DNA from: Klebsiella sp. BIGb0407
GTDB lineage: Bacteria; Pseudomonadota; Gammaproteobacteria; Enterobacterales; Enterobacteriaceae
Length of the DNA: 64,000 bases
Reading direction: 5' to 3'
Assembly (NCBI RefSeq): GCF_024807845.1
Contig: NZ_JANUEQ010000009.1
Location: 160,856-224,855 of the forward strand
This document shows, in pieces, positions 56,739 through 64,000 of the stretch. The stretch's first letter is position 1. Each line of letters starts with the position of its first letter. Made by a program: the position numbers and the translations under genes. The notes under the pieces are model-generated. The model worked only from the letters and a program-made list of their open reading frames with translations. It did no database searches and had not been told where the DNA came from.

Positions 56739-59700
56739 TTAATCCGCATCATAACCGAGATTCGGGGCAAGCCAGCGCTCAACCTCACTGATACTCATCC
56801 CCTTGCGCCGGGCATAGTCTTCAACCTGGTCACGCTGAATTTGGGCAACCGCGAAGTATTTACTTTCCGGGTGACTGAAATACCAGCCAGCAACCGAGGC
56901 TCCAGGCCACATGGCATAGGACTCGGTTAACTGCATACCCGTCACTTGCTCGACTCCCAGCAATTCCCAGATAGCCGCTTTTTCAGTATGTTCCGGGCAA
57001 GCCGGATAACCAGGGGCCGGGCGGATACCTTGATAATTCTCGCGGATCAGGTCTTCATTGCTGAGATTTTCATCCGAAGCATAGCCCCAGTAAACCTTAC
57101 GTACCTGCTCATGGAGATATTCAGCAAAAGCTTCTGCCAGACGGTCAGCAACCGCTTTTATCATGATTTTATTATAATCATCATGCTGAGCATCATAAGC
57201 CTCTGCAAGGGCATCTTCCTCCATTCCGCCAGTTACGGCGAAGGCACCAATATAGTCTGCTCTGCCACTTTCTTTTGGCGCCACAAAATCGGCCAGGCAG
57301 TAGTTGGCAAAATCTGTCTTCTCTGTCTGCTGGCGTAAATGATGGCCGACGACCAGCACCTCTTCGCGAGTTTCATCCCGATAGATTTCAACATCATCGT
57401 CAACCCGGTTTGCCGGAAAGAGTCCCATAACACCACGAGGAACCAGTGTTTTGGTGTTGTGCAGCATATCAAGCAACTCATTGGCATCATGGAACAGCCG
57501 CTTAGCCTCTTCACCGACGACTTCATCTTCCAGAATACGTGGATACTTGCCCGCCAGGGACCAGGTCATAAAGAAGGGGGTCCAGTCGATATACGGACGT
57601 AGTGTCTCGATATCGGCGACGACTTCTTGCACTCCCAGTTGCTGTGCGACAGGTGGTGTATAAGCCGCCCAGTCAAATGCTGAAGCATTAGCACGCGCAG
57701 CCGGTAATGAGACCGGAGGCGTACGGGGCTTTTTACGGGCATGCTGGATACGGACAGTTTCGTACTCTTTACGCATCCGGGCAACAAAGTCATCTCGCTG
57801 CGTATCTGAAAGCAGAGATGATACTACACCCACAGTACGTGAAGCATTCTGCACATATACCGTCGGGCCACTGTAATTCTGTTCGATTTTAACTGCGGTA
57901 TGGGCTTTTGAGGTGGTCGCGCCACCGATCAGTAACGGAATAGTAAAGCCCTGGCGTTCCATCTCTTTCGCCACATTGACCATTTCATCCAGTGATGGGG
58001 TTATCAGACCGGATAAACCAATTAAATCGGCATTCAGTTCTCGCGCTGTTCTGAGGATTTTTTCCGCAGGAACCATGACACCGAGATCGATGATTTCATA
58101 GTTATTACATTGCAGGACCACACCAACAATATTTTTACCGATATCGTGTACATCGCCTTTTACAGTGGCAATAACCATTTTACCGTTGGTACGCCCTTTC
58201 TCTTTGCTGGCTTCGATATAGGGCTCAAGATAGGCGACCGCTTGCTTCATCACACGCGCCGACTTAACCACCTGTGGCAGGAACATTTTTCCTTCACCAA
58301 ACAGGTCACCCACCACATTCATACCTGCCATCAGCGGGCCTTCAATCACTTCAATCGGGCGACTGACTTGCTGGCGCGCTTCTTCCGTATCGGACTCAAT
58401 AAATTCGGTGATCCCTTTAACCAGAGCATACTCCAGACGCTTCTGCACTTCCCAGCTCCGCCACTCGGCCTGCTGGGCATTCGCGCTGTCATCACTTTTG
58501 CTGCCCCGATAACGCTCGGCTAAATCCAGCAGGCGTTCGGTACCGTCATCACGACGATTCAGAACGACATCTTCCACCGCTTCCCGTAGCTCTGTCGGGA
58601 GATCGTCATAAATCGCCAGCTGTCCGGCGTTAACAATTCCCATATCCATGCCATTACGTATCGCGTAATACAGGAACACCGCATGAATAGCTTCGCGAAC
58701 CGGATCATTACCACGGAATGAGAAAGATACGTTCGAGACACCACCGGAAATCATGGCATGGGGGAGTTCACGCTTGATATCTTCACAGGCACCAATAAAG
58801 TCCTGGGCATAGTTATTATGTTCTTCAATACCTGTGGCAACGGCAAAGATATTGGGGTCGAAGATAATATCTTCTGGCGGAAAACCAACCTCTTCAGTAA
58901 GAATTTTATAGGCGCGACGGCAAATTTCAATCTTACGCTCGCGGGTATCGGCCTGGCCCGTCTCATCAAATGCCATCACGACCATGGCAGCACCATAACG
59001 ACGAACCAGTTTTGCATGATGCGTAAATGCTTCAACCCCTTCTTTCATCGAGACGGAGTTAACGATGCCTTTACCCTGGATGCATTTCAGCCCTTTTTCG
59101 ATAACTTCCCATTTTGAGGAGTCAATCATAATCGGGACACGGGCAATATCGGGCTCACCGGCTATCAGGTTCAGGAAACGAACCATTGCAGCTTCGGCAT
59201 CCAGCATCCCCTCATCCATATTGATATCGATGATTTGGGCACCGCTTTCTACCTGCTGTAGAGCGACTTCCAGCGCTTCGTTATATTTTTCTTCTTTGAT
59301 CAGACGTTTAAATTTGGCCGAGCCGGTCACGTTGGTTCTTTCCCCAACGTTCACAAACAAACTGTCGGCACCAATATTCAGTGGCTCCAGCCCCGCGAGT
59401 CGGCAGGCAACCGGTAAATCAGGTAACTGACGTGGCGCAACCCCTGCAACTGCCTGACTCATAGCGGCAATATGTTCAGGTGTGGTTCCGCAACAGCCGC
59501 CGATAATATTCAGGAAGCCAGCATTAGCCCACTCACCGACTTGCTCTGCCATGGTCGCAGCATCAAGATCATATTCACCAAAAGCATTAGGGAGCCCGGC
59601 ATTAGGGTGTGCGGTAACATAGCTCTCAGAGATACGTGACAGTTCGGCCACATACTGACGTAACTCATCAGGCCCCAGCGCACAGTTAAGTCCAAATGTC

Positions 59701-60422
59701 AGGGCATCCGCATGGCGCAGGGAGTTATAAAATGCTTCTGTGGTTTGTCCGGAAAGCGTACGTCCGGAAGCATCAGTGATGGTCCCGGAAATCATGATAG
59801 GTAACTCAATACCCAGCGCATCAAACTCCGCTTTGACCCCGAAGATAGCCGCTTTGGCATTCAGGGTATCAAAGATGGTTTCGATCATAATCAAGTCAGC
59901 GCCGCCTTTGACCAGGGCACGCGTTGACTCACGATAGGCTTCAACCAGTTGATCAAAAGTCACGTTACGGAATGCCGGATCGTTAACATCAGGCGAAATC
60001 GAGGCGGTACGGTTGGTCGGGCCCAGTACTCCCGCGACATAACGCGGTTTTTCAGGGGTACGTGCCGTCCATTCATCAGCACAAGCACGCGCTAATCTGG
60101 CAGCTTCGTAGTTAATCTCTGCCGACAGGGACTCCATCTGGTAATCCGCCATCGCAATGGTTGTCGAGTTAAAGGTATTGGTTTCGACAATATCTGCCCC
60201 GGCAGCAAAGTAAGCAGAGTGAATTTCGGCTATCGTTTCAGGCTTACTGAGTACCAGTAAGTCGTTGTTACCTTTCAGGTCACAGGGCCATTGCGCAAAA
60301 CGCTCTCCCCGGAAATCACTTTCATCAAAACGATAGCCCTGGATCATGGTACCCATACCACCATCCAGCACCAGGATACGCTCGCTTAGCTGACGTTTTA
60401 ATTCTTCTACTTTGTTACTCAA
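56739..60422 (-). CDS. metH: Cobalamin-dependent methionine synthase
   Basis: 1227 aa from TTG 60422, equal to E. coli MetH; AGGAG lies 7 nt before. The ATG at 60470 would add 16 residues upstream of the conserved [12 protein letters not shown]. Domains: homocysteine ([11 protein letters not shown] ... [10 protein letters not shown] zinc cysteines), methyltetrahydrofolate ([18 protein letters not shown]), cobalamin ([15 protein letters not shown], His ligand), and AdoMet reactivation domain ([15 protein letters not shown]). A MetR box lies 132-144 bp upstream. Confidence 0.98.
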   Translation of the reverse strand: MSNKVEELKRQLSERILVLDGGMGTMIQGYRFDESDFRGERFAQWPCDLKGNNDLLVLSKPETIAEIHSAYFAAGADIVETNTFNSTTIAMADYQMESLSAEINYEAARLARACADEWTARTPEKPRYVAGVLGPTNRTASISPDVNDPAFRNVTFDQLVEAYRESTRALVKGGADLIMIETIFDTLNAKAAIFGVKAEFDALGIELPIMISGTITDASGRTLSGQTTEAFYNSLRHADALTFGLNCALGPDELRQYVAELSRISESYVTAHPNAGLPNAFGEYDLDAATMAEQVGEWANAGFLNIIGGCCGTTPEHIAAMSQAVAGVAPRQLPDLPVACRLAGLEPLNIGADSLFVNVGERTNVTGSAKFKRLIKEEKYNEALEVALQQVESGAQIIDINMDEGMLDAEAAMVRFLNLIAGEPDIARVPIMIDSSKWEVIEKGLKCIQGKGIVNSVSMKEGVEAFTHHAKLVRRYGAAMVVMAFDETGQADTRERKIEICRRAYKILTEEVGFPPEDIIFDPNIFAVATGIEEHNNYAQDFIGACEDIKRELPHAMISGGVSNVSFSFRGNDPVREAIHAVFLYYAIRNGMDMGIVNAGQLAIYDDLPTELREAVEDVVLNRRDDGTERLLDLAERYRGSKSDDSANAQQAEWRSWEVQKRLEYALVKGITEFIESDTEEARQQVSRPIEVIEGPLMAGMNVVGDLFGEGKMFLPQVVKSARVMKQAVAYLEPYIEASKEKGRTNGKMVIATVKGDVHDIGKNIVGVVLQCNNYEIIDLGVMVPAEKILRTARELNADLIGLSGLITPSLDEMVNVAKEMERQGFTIPLLIGGATTSKAHTAVKIEQNYSGPTVYVQNASRTVGVVSSLLSDTQRDDFVARMRKEYETVRIQHARKKPRTPPVSLPAARANASAFDWAAYTPPVAQQLGVQEVVADIETLRPYIDWTPFFMTWSLAGKYPRILEDEVVGEEAKRLFHDANELLDMLHNTKTLVPRGVMGLFPANRVDDDVEIYRDETREEVLVVGHHLRQQTEKTDFANYCLADFVAPKESGRADYIGAFAVTGGMEEDALAEAYDAQHDDYNKIMIKAVADRLAEAFAEYLHEQVRKVYWGYASDENLSNEDLIRENYQGIRPAPGYPACPEHTEKAAIWELLGVEQVTGMQLTESYAMWPGASVAGWYFSHPESKYFAVAQIQRDQVEDYARRKGMSISEVERWLAPNLGYDAD

Positions 60423-60553
60423 CTCAGAACTCCTGGTGTTTATCTGGCAAGGTACAGATCCGGCTATCATGGTATCTGTACTCTGAAGTGATTATCTGGG
60501 GATGAAAAGACCTACATATCATACTGTCATATATCGCAGCAGGCTAAAAGCGA

Positions 60554-60566
60554 TGAAGTCTTTTCA
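60554..60566. promoter_or_regulatory. MetR box upstream of metH
   Basis: TGAAGTCTTTTCA fits TGAA-N5-TTCA exactly. A related half-site TGAAAAGACC lies at 60503. MetR with homocysteine activates metH in E. coli. Confidence 0.75.
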
Positions 60567-60594
60567 CCGCTTCGTTAGTCTTTATGTGAAGGGC

Positions 60595-61524
60595 TTAGTC
60601 GAGCGTAGGATTCATATGACGTAAGTCGAATGGCGTTATCTGGTAAACATAATAATTCAGCCAGTTAGTAAACAATAAATTACCGTGGCTGCGCCAGGTT
60701 CCACGCGGTGTATTCGCCGGATTATTATCAGGGAAGTAGTTATAAGGTATTTCTGGCTCAAGCCCGGCTTCCAGGTCACGGAAATACTCACCGGACAAGG
60801 TCAACGCATCGTATTCCGGATGGCCGGTAACAAAGGCAATACGTTTGTCTTTGCTGGCAAACAGATAGGCGTCGCCACTTTCAGACTCAGCAAAGATCTC
60901 AAGATCGGTATGATTACGAATTAAATCTGCCGGGAAGTCTGCATAGCGTGAATGGGGAGCAAGAAACGAGTCATCAAATCCGCGGGTGAACAGTGCATGT
61001 GGGTGGCTGATATTATGTTTATAAATGCCAGAGAGCTTTTCATTACGCGTTTGTTTTGGGATACCGTAGAGGATATTGAGTGCCGCCTGTACGGCCCAAC
61101 AGACAAAGAGTGTTGAGGTAACATGATCTTTTGCCCACAGCAGTATCTGTTGGATTTGCGGCCAGTAAGCCACATCATTAAATTCAACGAGTCCCAGTGG
61201 CGCACCGGTCACAATTAATCCGTCGAAGTTATCGTCTTTGATATCGTCAAAGTTGCAGTAAAAATTATTGAGATGCTCGGTCGGCGTATTACGTGATTCA
61301 CGCGCATCGATACGTAATAGCTGTATATCAACCTGCAATGGCGAGTTAGAGAGCAAACGCAGAAACTGATTCTCCGTCTCAATTTTTTTCGGCATCAGAT
61401 TCAGTATCAGTACCTTCAGTGGACGGATTTCCTGATTGCTCGCACGCGATGTTGTCATAACAAAGACATTTTCTTCGCGCAGAAAATTGACGGCAGGTAA
61501 CTCGTCTAGCACCCGAATCGGCAT
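60595..61524 (-). CDS. metA: Homoserine O-succinyltransferase
   Basis: 309 aa (E. coli 309). Starts [23 protein letters not shown]. Catalytic Cys142 lies in [15 protein letters not shown]; His in VTGHPEYD completes the triad with a Glu. First committed step of methionine synthesis. In E. coli metA precedes aceBAK; here metH follows directly. Four met boxes lie upstream. Confidence 0.98.
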   Translation of the reverse strand: MPIRVLDELPAVNFLREENVFVMTTSRASNQEIRPLKVLILNLMPKKIETENQFLRLLSNSPLQVDIQLLRIDARESRNTPTEHLNNFYCNFDDIKDDNFDGLIVTGAPLGLVEFNDVAYWPQIQQILLWAKDHVTSTLFVCWAVQAALNILYGIPKQTRNEKLSGIYKHNISHPHALFTRGFDDSFLAPHSRYADFPADLIRNHTDLEIFAESESGDAYLFASKDKRIAFVTGHPEYDALTLSGEYFRDLEAGLEPEIPYNYFPDNNPANTPRGTWRSHGNLLFTNWLNYYVYQITPFDLRHMNPTLD

Positions 61525-61543
61525 AACCTTATATCCTCAAAGC

Positions 61544-61575
61544 ATACGTTTAAACGTTTAGACATCCAGATGCCT
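61544..61575. promoter_or_regulatory. MetJ operator of metA: four tandem met boxes
   Basis: Contiguous 8-mers ATACGTTT, AAACGTTT, AGACATCC and AGATGCCT each match AGACGTCT at six of eight positions, 20-51 bp upstream of the start codon. MetJ with S-adenosylmethionine should repress metA. Confidence 0.88.
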
Positions 61576-61731
61576 AACAATATCGAGTTTACCCGATGAT
61601 GTCGAGCTTATCGCCTAAAGGTGAAAATGTTTCATTTAAAGAACATATTTTTTTATGTAATGCGTCAGGATTTCCACAGGCGGTTTGAAATATAACGGGG
61701 GATGCAGAAAGTTTGGTACCGCCACGCAGAA

Positions 61732-61755
61732 CCTGTACACCGAATCATGTACAGG
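61732..61755 (-). terminator. Candidate terminator of the LPMO-like gene
   Basis: CCTGTACA / TGTACAGG with an 8-nt loop, 55-78 bp after the stop. No strong U-tract on the minus strand. The remainder of 61576-61809 shows nothing else. Confidence 0.4.
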
Positions 61756-61809
61756 CTCAAGCGCCTCAACCAGGTGACCAGCCAAGCCATATTTAATAAA
61801 TCACTTGTT

Positions 61810-62937
61810 TCAATTCAGTAAAATCCAGGCTGACTCCCAGGCAAAACCAACACCGGGTTCATATTGGTTTGCGGTAGGAGACCATTGATAACAATAACTA
61901 CTGTATGGGAAAGGCCTGCACTGATAGAGCCTGTTGTCTTTTGGCTGGAGAACTATCGTACCAGCGGTATAAGATGCAAAATTATCCGGGAATACATAAT
62001 CATATCCCTGCACCTGAGTTAACCCCGGAATCTGAATATCTTGTTCTAATACTTTAGATTCTGTACCTGCTATCACATTCACTTTGACTTTATCTTCTTG
62101 TGCATTATCTTTTTTGTTAATCGTAAAACGACTATAGTTGTCTGAAATAGAGATTTGCTGCGCATTTTGTGGGAATGACCAAGTATATTCTGGTTTTGAA
62201 GAAGGAGAGGTATTCGATTTAACCTCTAAACGATAAGATACATTATTACCATTATCTTGTTGAGATTTAGATAAACTCGCTTCAGTTATAAATTGTTGAT
62301 CCTTATTATCGTTGCTATTTCCATTACCTCCCCCCTCTGTACCCGTACTTGTCATATTCGCATCAATAACTTGATAAAAGGCATTCCCTGTATCGGCTAT
62401 ATCCCAGACCCCAAGAATAACCTGATACCCTGTACGATCCGGAACATTACATTCGATTCTCACATTACTGGCTGGCACCCTACCATTATCAAATTGTTCA
62501 CAGAATGGCGTTAAATCAAAATCAGCCCTAACCAGAGGTTTATTTGGATCCCAATTTTGCTTAGTAATAAAAAAACGCCATGATGTCGTGCTATGAGCCG
62601 CAGTTAATGTCCAGGAAAAGGTATTAACTCCACTCTCTACTGGGTATTTATACCATCGTTCAGATGTCTGCTCATTTAATGCATTAAAAGTCGAATTACC
62701 ACCGCTTGCAATTTTCCCATCTGCTGGGCCGCGTTCAGGAAATCCTTTAAGTCCCTCAACTGATTGAGGTTCATATTGAACTGGGCCGCAATTTTTATTT
62801 AAATTGCCTCCTGAACCAGAACAAAGAAATGCTCTACTCGGAGGAGAGTCTATAAAACCATGTCTGGGTAAATTCTCTGCAAAGACATGAGCTGAGGTTA
62901 TCAGGAACAATGAAGGTATAATATATTTAATGTTCAT
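61810..62937 (-). CDS. Chitin-binding protein, AA10 lytic polysaccharide monooxygenase-like
   Basis: 375 aa, secreted. Signal peptide MNIKYIIPSLFLITSAHVFA. AA10 domain about 26-195 follows Serratia CBP21: HGFIDSPPSRAF, CGPVQYEPQSVEGLKGFP, LTAAHSTTSWRFF (His115), DTGNAFYQVID (Phe187). A Ser/Asn/Gly linker leads to an Ig-like module (about 215-310), then a CBM5/12-like module with YTAGTIVLQPKDNRLYQC and WESAWIL. Oddity: His26, the expected N-terminal copper ligand, is five residues beyond the best cleavage site (HVFA|ENLPRH). Confidence 0.85.
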   Translation of the reverse strand: MNIKYIIPSLFLITSAHVFAENLPRHGFIDSPPSRAFLCSGSGGNLNKNCGPVQYEPQSVEGLKGFPERGPADGKIASGGNSTFNALNEQTSERWYKYPVESGVNTFSWTLTAAHSTTSWRFFITKQNWDPNKPLVRADFDLTPFCEQFDNGRVPASNVRIECNVPDRTGYQVILGVWDIADTGNAFYQVIDANMTSTGTEGGGNGNSNDNKDQQFITEASLSKSQQDNGNNVSYRLEVKSNTSPSSKPEYTWSFPQNAQQISISDNYSRFTINKKDNAQEDKVKVNVIAGTESKVLEQDIQIPGLTQVQGYDYVFPDNFASYTAGTIVLQPKDNRLYQCRPFPYSSYCYQWSPTANQYEPGVGFAWESAWILLN

Positions 62938-63457
62938 ATATAGCTGTCCTTTTATCTTAGAGAAAGATTTAATTATAAATATGAACTGTATTTTTCTAAT
63001 AAATATCCTTATTTTTATTTTTTGTTTTTCGAAAACCCAGGAAAGAAACAGAATTCATGACTACATAATATAATCATGAAAGAACTTAATACTTATTCAC
63101 CATATAAAGTAAAAACTAATTTATTAAATAATTTAACCTGGGATTTTTATATTTATTTTAAAAAATAAAAATCACATGACGAACATTTGAGATATAAAAT
63201 AAATTTACGGGCAGGATCGGTAACGCATCGAATGGAATAAATTAATAATACAATTATCTATCATGCCATAATATATAAAGCAATATATTTATGATGAAAA
63301 AACAAGCACCATCGCAAAACTATCGAATAGACGCACTCATTCAGCTAAGCCGCATACCGCTGCATGTTCACTCCCCGCCCGCATTTGCCGCCTTGTCTCA
63401 GCGTAAAATCCTGCGGACTACGATTCGATTCAGAGGACATTTTTCTGGAATTCTACG
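62938..63457. other. AT-rich gene-free spacer downstream of the rRNA operon
   Basis: No gene seen. Contains the first copy of a 33-bp direct repeat (63386-63418) and the presumed promoter of the LPMO-like gene. Confidence 0.5.
63386..63418. repeat. 33-bp direct repeat, copy 1
   Basis: Begins TGCCGCCTTGTCTCAGCG; 31 of 33 identical to 63810-63842. Confidence 0.8.
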
Positions 63458-63588
63458 GCGGGTTACCTGAATAATTCGTATTTCCTGCAGGCGCCAGGGG
63501 AATTTCACTGATGAGCATACATCGGTATGTGATTCGGTGAAATTTACGCAGGCAACACCCAGGAAATGCGAATTATGACGGGTAACGC
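63458..63588. repeat. 131-bp palindromic repeat element
   Basis: The two ends (GCGGGTTACCTGAATAATTC and GAATTATGACGGGTAACGC) are imperfect inverted copies continuing to TTTCCTG/CAGGAAA; an inner stem runs to a CATACATCGGTATG hairpin. Abuts the distal rrn terminator. Confidence 0.78.
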
Positions 63589-63616
63589 AAAAAACCCCAG
63601 TCTTTCGACTGGGGTT
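63587..63616 (-). terminator. Terminator after degenerate 5S
   Basis: AACCCCAGTC-TTTC-GACTGGGGTT with a T-run on the minus strand; identical stem to the proximal copy. Confidence 0.9.
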
Positions 63617-63628
63617 CCTGCTTATTTG

Positions 63629-63727
63629 ATGCCTGGCAGTTCCTTCTCTCGCATGGGGAGACCCCACACGTTTCACTTCTGAGTTCGGCATGGGGCGGTG
63701 GGACCACCGCGCTAAAGCCGCCCGTCC
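63629..63727 (-). pseudogene. Degenerate second 5S rRNA copy
   Basis: About 99 nt related to 5S rRNA. The 3' part (TGTGGGGTCTCCCCATGCGAGAG...GCCAGGCAT) and the 5' part (TTTAGCGCGGTGGTCCCACC) are clear, but about 18 nt between GAAACG and TGTGGGG are missing, the CTGACC loop is shortened, and the 5' strand of helix I is altered. It should not fold as a normal 5S. Confidence 0.85.
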
Positions 63728-63809
63728 TTTGTCTTTTACCCTGATACCGCGCTGGCTGCACTCGGTTAGTTCAGTCACATACTGAAGTATGCTCCCTCAT
63801 AACCTCCCT

Positions 63810-63842
63810 TGCCGCCTTGTCTCAGCGCAAAATCCTGCAGAC
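63810..63842. repeat. 33-bp direct repeat, copy 2
   Basis: Second copy of the repeat at 63386-63418, two mismatches. Confidence 0.8.
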
Positions 63843-63868
63843 GATGAGTATTTTCCAGTATTCAGAAC

Positions 63869-63898
63869 GCAAAAAACCCCAGTCTTTCGACTGGGGTT
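63869..63898 (-). terminator. Terminator after intact 5S
   Basis: AACCCCAGTC-TTTC-GACTGGGGTT with T-run on the minus strand. Confidence 0.92.
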
Positions 63899-63910
63899 CT
63901 TGCTTATTTG

Positions 63911-64000
63911 ATGCCTGGCAGTTCCCTACTCTCGCATGGGGAGACCCCACACTACCATCGGCGCTACGGCGTTTCACTTCTGAGTTCGGCATGGGGTCAG
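63911..64000 (-). rRNA. rrf: 5S ribosomal RNA, partial (cut by window edge)
   Basis: The 3' 90 nt of 5S rRNA on the minus strand, from CTGACCCCATGCCGAACTC through GAAACGCCGTAGCGCCGATG to GCCAGGCAT, matching E. coli closely. The 5' end lies outside the window. An rRNA operon next to metA is expected (E. coli rrnE). Confidence 0.96.

Noticed and set aside
60423..60470. ATG start 16 codons upstream for MetH
   Set aside because: TTG 60422 has AGGAG at correct spacing and gives the E. coli length of 1227 aa.

Overview
The window is enterobacterial chromosome (Enterobacterales). From 24.7 kb to the end it carries the core block ssb/uvrA - tyrB-alr-dnaB - qorA - dusA - zur - dinF-lexA - dgkA - plsB - ubiAC - psiE - pgi - lysC - yjbD - rluF - yjbB - metH - metA - rrn 5S, the order known from E. 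coli K-12, with E. coli-like lengths and motifs (LexA 202 aa, Pgi 549, LysC 449, DgkA 122, MetH 1227). It is not E. coli or Salmonella: aceBAK-iclR is missing between metA and metH, and several accessory blocks interrupt the core. The moderate GC content, dat-ddc, a Pap/MR-P-like pilus and a chitin-active secreted protein would fit Hafniaceae or Yersiniaceae relatives; the genus cannot be fixed from the sequence alone.

Layout. 0.2-3.1 kb: dat-ddc for 1,3-diaminopropane. 3.2-10.0 kb: a seven-gene minus-strand operon (flavin monooxygenase, two carboxymuconolactone-decarboxylase-fold proteins, four-gene polar amino-acid ABC importer) behind a LysR gene. 10.1-15.3 kb: cell-surface signalling haem/iron uptake (STN-type TonB-dependent receptor, ECF sigma, FecR-like anti-sigma, dedicated TonB) with a Fur box. 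15.5-23.5 kb: nine-gene chaperone-usher (pi/Pap-type) fimbrial operon. 23.5-24.7 kb: AT-rich gene-free DNA with a 20-bp-period repeat array. 24.7-28.3 kb: ssb and uvrA around a LexA box. 28.4-31 kb: HAD phosphatase and a PTS IIC-like protein. 31.3-36.1 kb: tyrB, alr, dnaB, qorA. 36.4-39.7 kb: dusA, then an AT-rich insertion with a PI-PLC-like gene and a TnpB relic. 39.7-49.3 kb: zur to psiE, with an HxlR/MFS pair inserted. 49.4-49.8 kb: a short CRP-controlled transcription unit encoding a 23-residue peptide. 49.9-56.5 kb: pgi, lysine riboswitch-lysC, yjbD, rluF, yjbB. 56.7-61.6 kb: metH and metA with MetR and MetJ sites. 61.8-62.9 kb: an AA10 LPMO-like chitin-binding protein. 63.4-64 kb: the 3' end of an rRNA operon with an intact 5S gene (cut by the window edge) and a degenerate second 5S copy.

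Most notable: (i) the CRP-flanked small-peptide/sRNA unit between psiE and pgi; (ii) a lysine riboswitch whose P5 region carries about 72 nt of extra DNA containing a dispersed palindromic repeat; (iii) a degenerate tandem 5S gene whose downstream copy also carries a related palindromic repeat; (iv) an LPMO-like protein whose brace histidine lies five residues inside the predicted mature N-terminus; (v) the monooxygenase/CMD/ABC operon of unknown substrate; (vi) the 20-bp repeat array upstream of the fimbriae; (vii) a signal-less PI-PLC-like protein on a likely transferred segment beside dusA.
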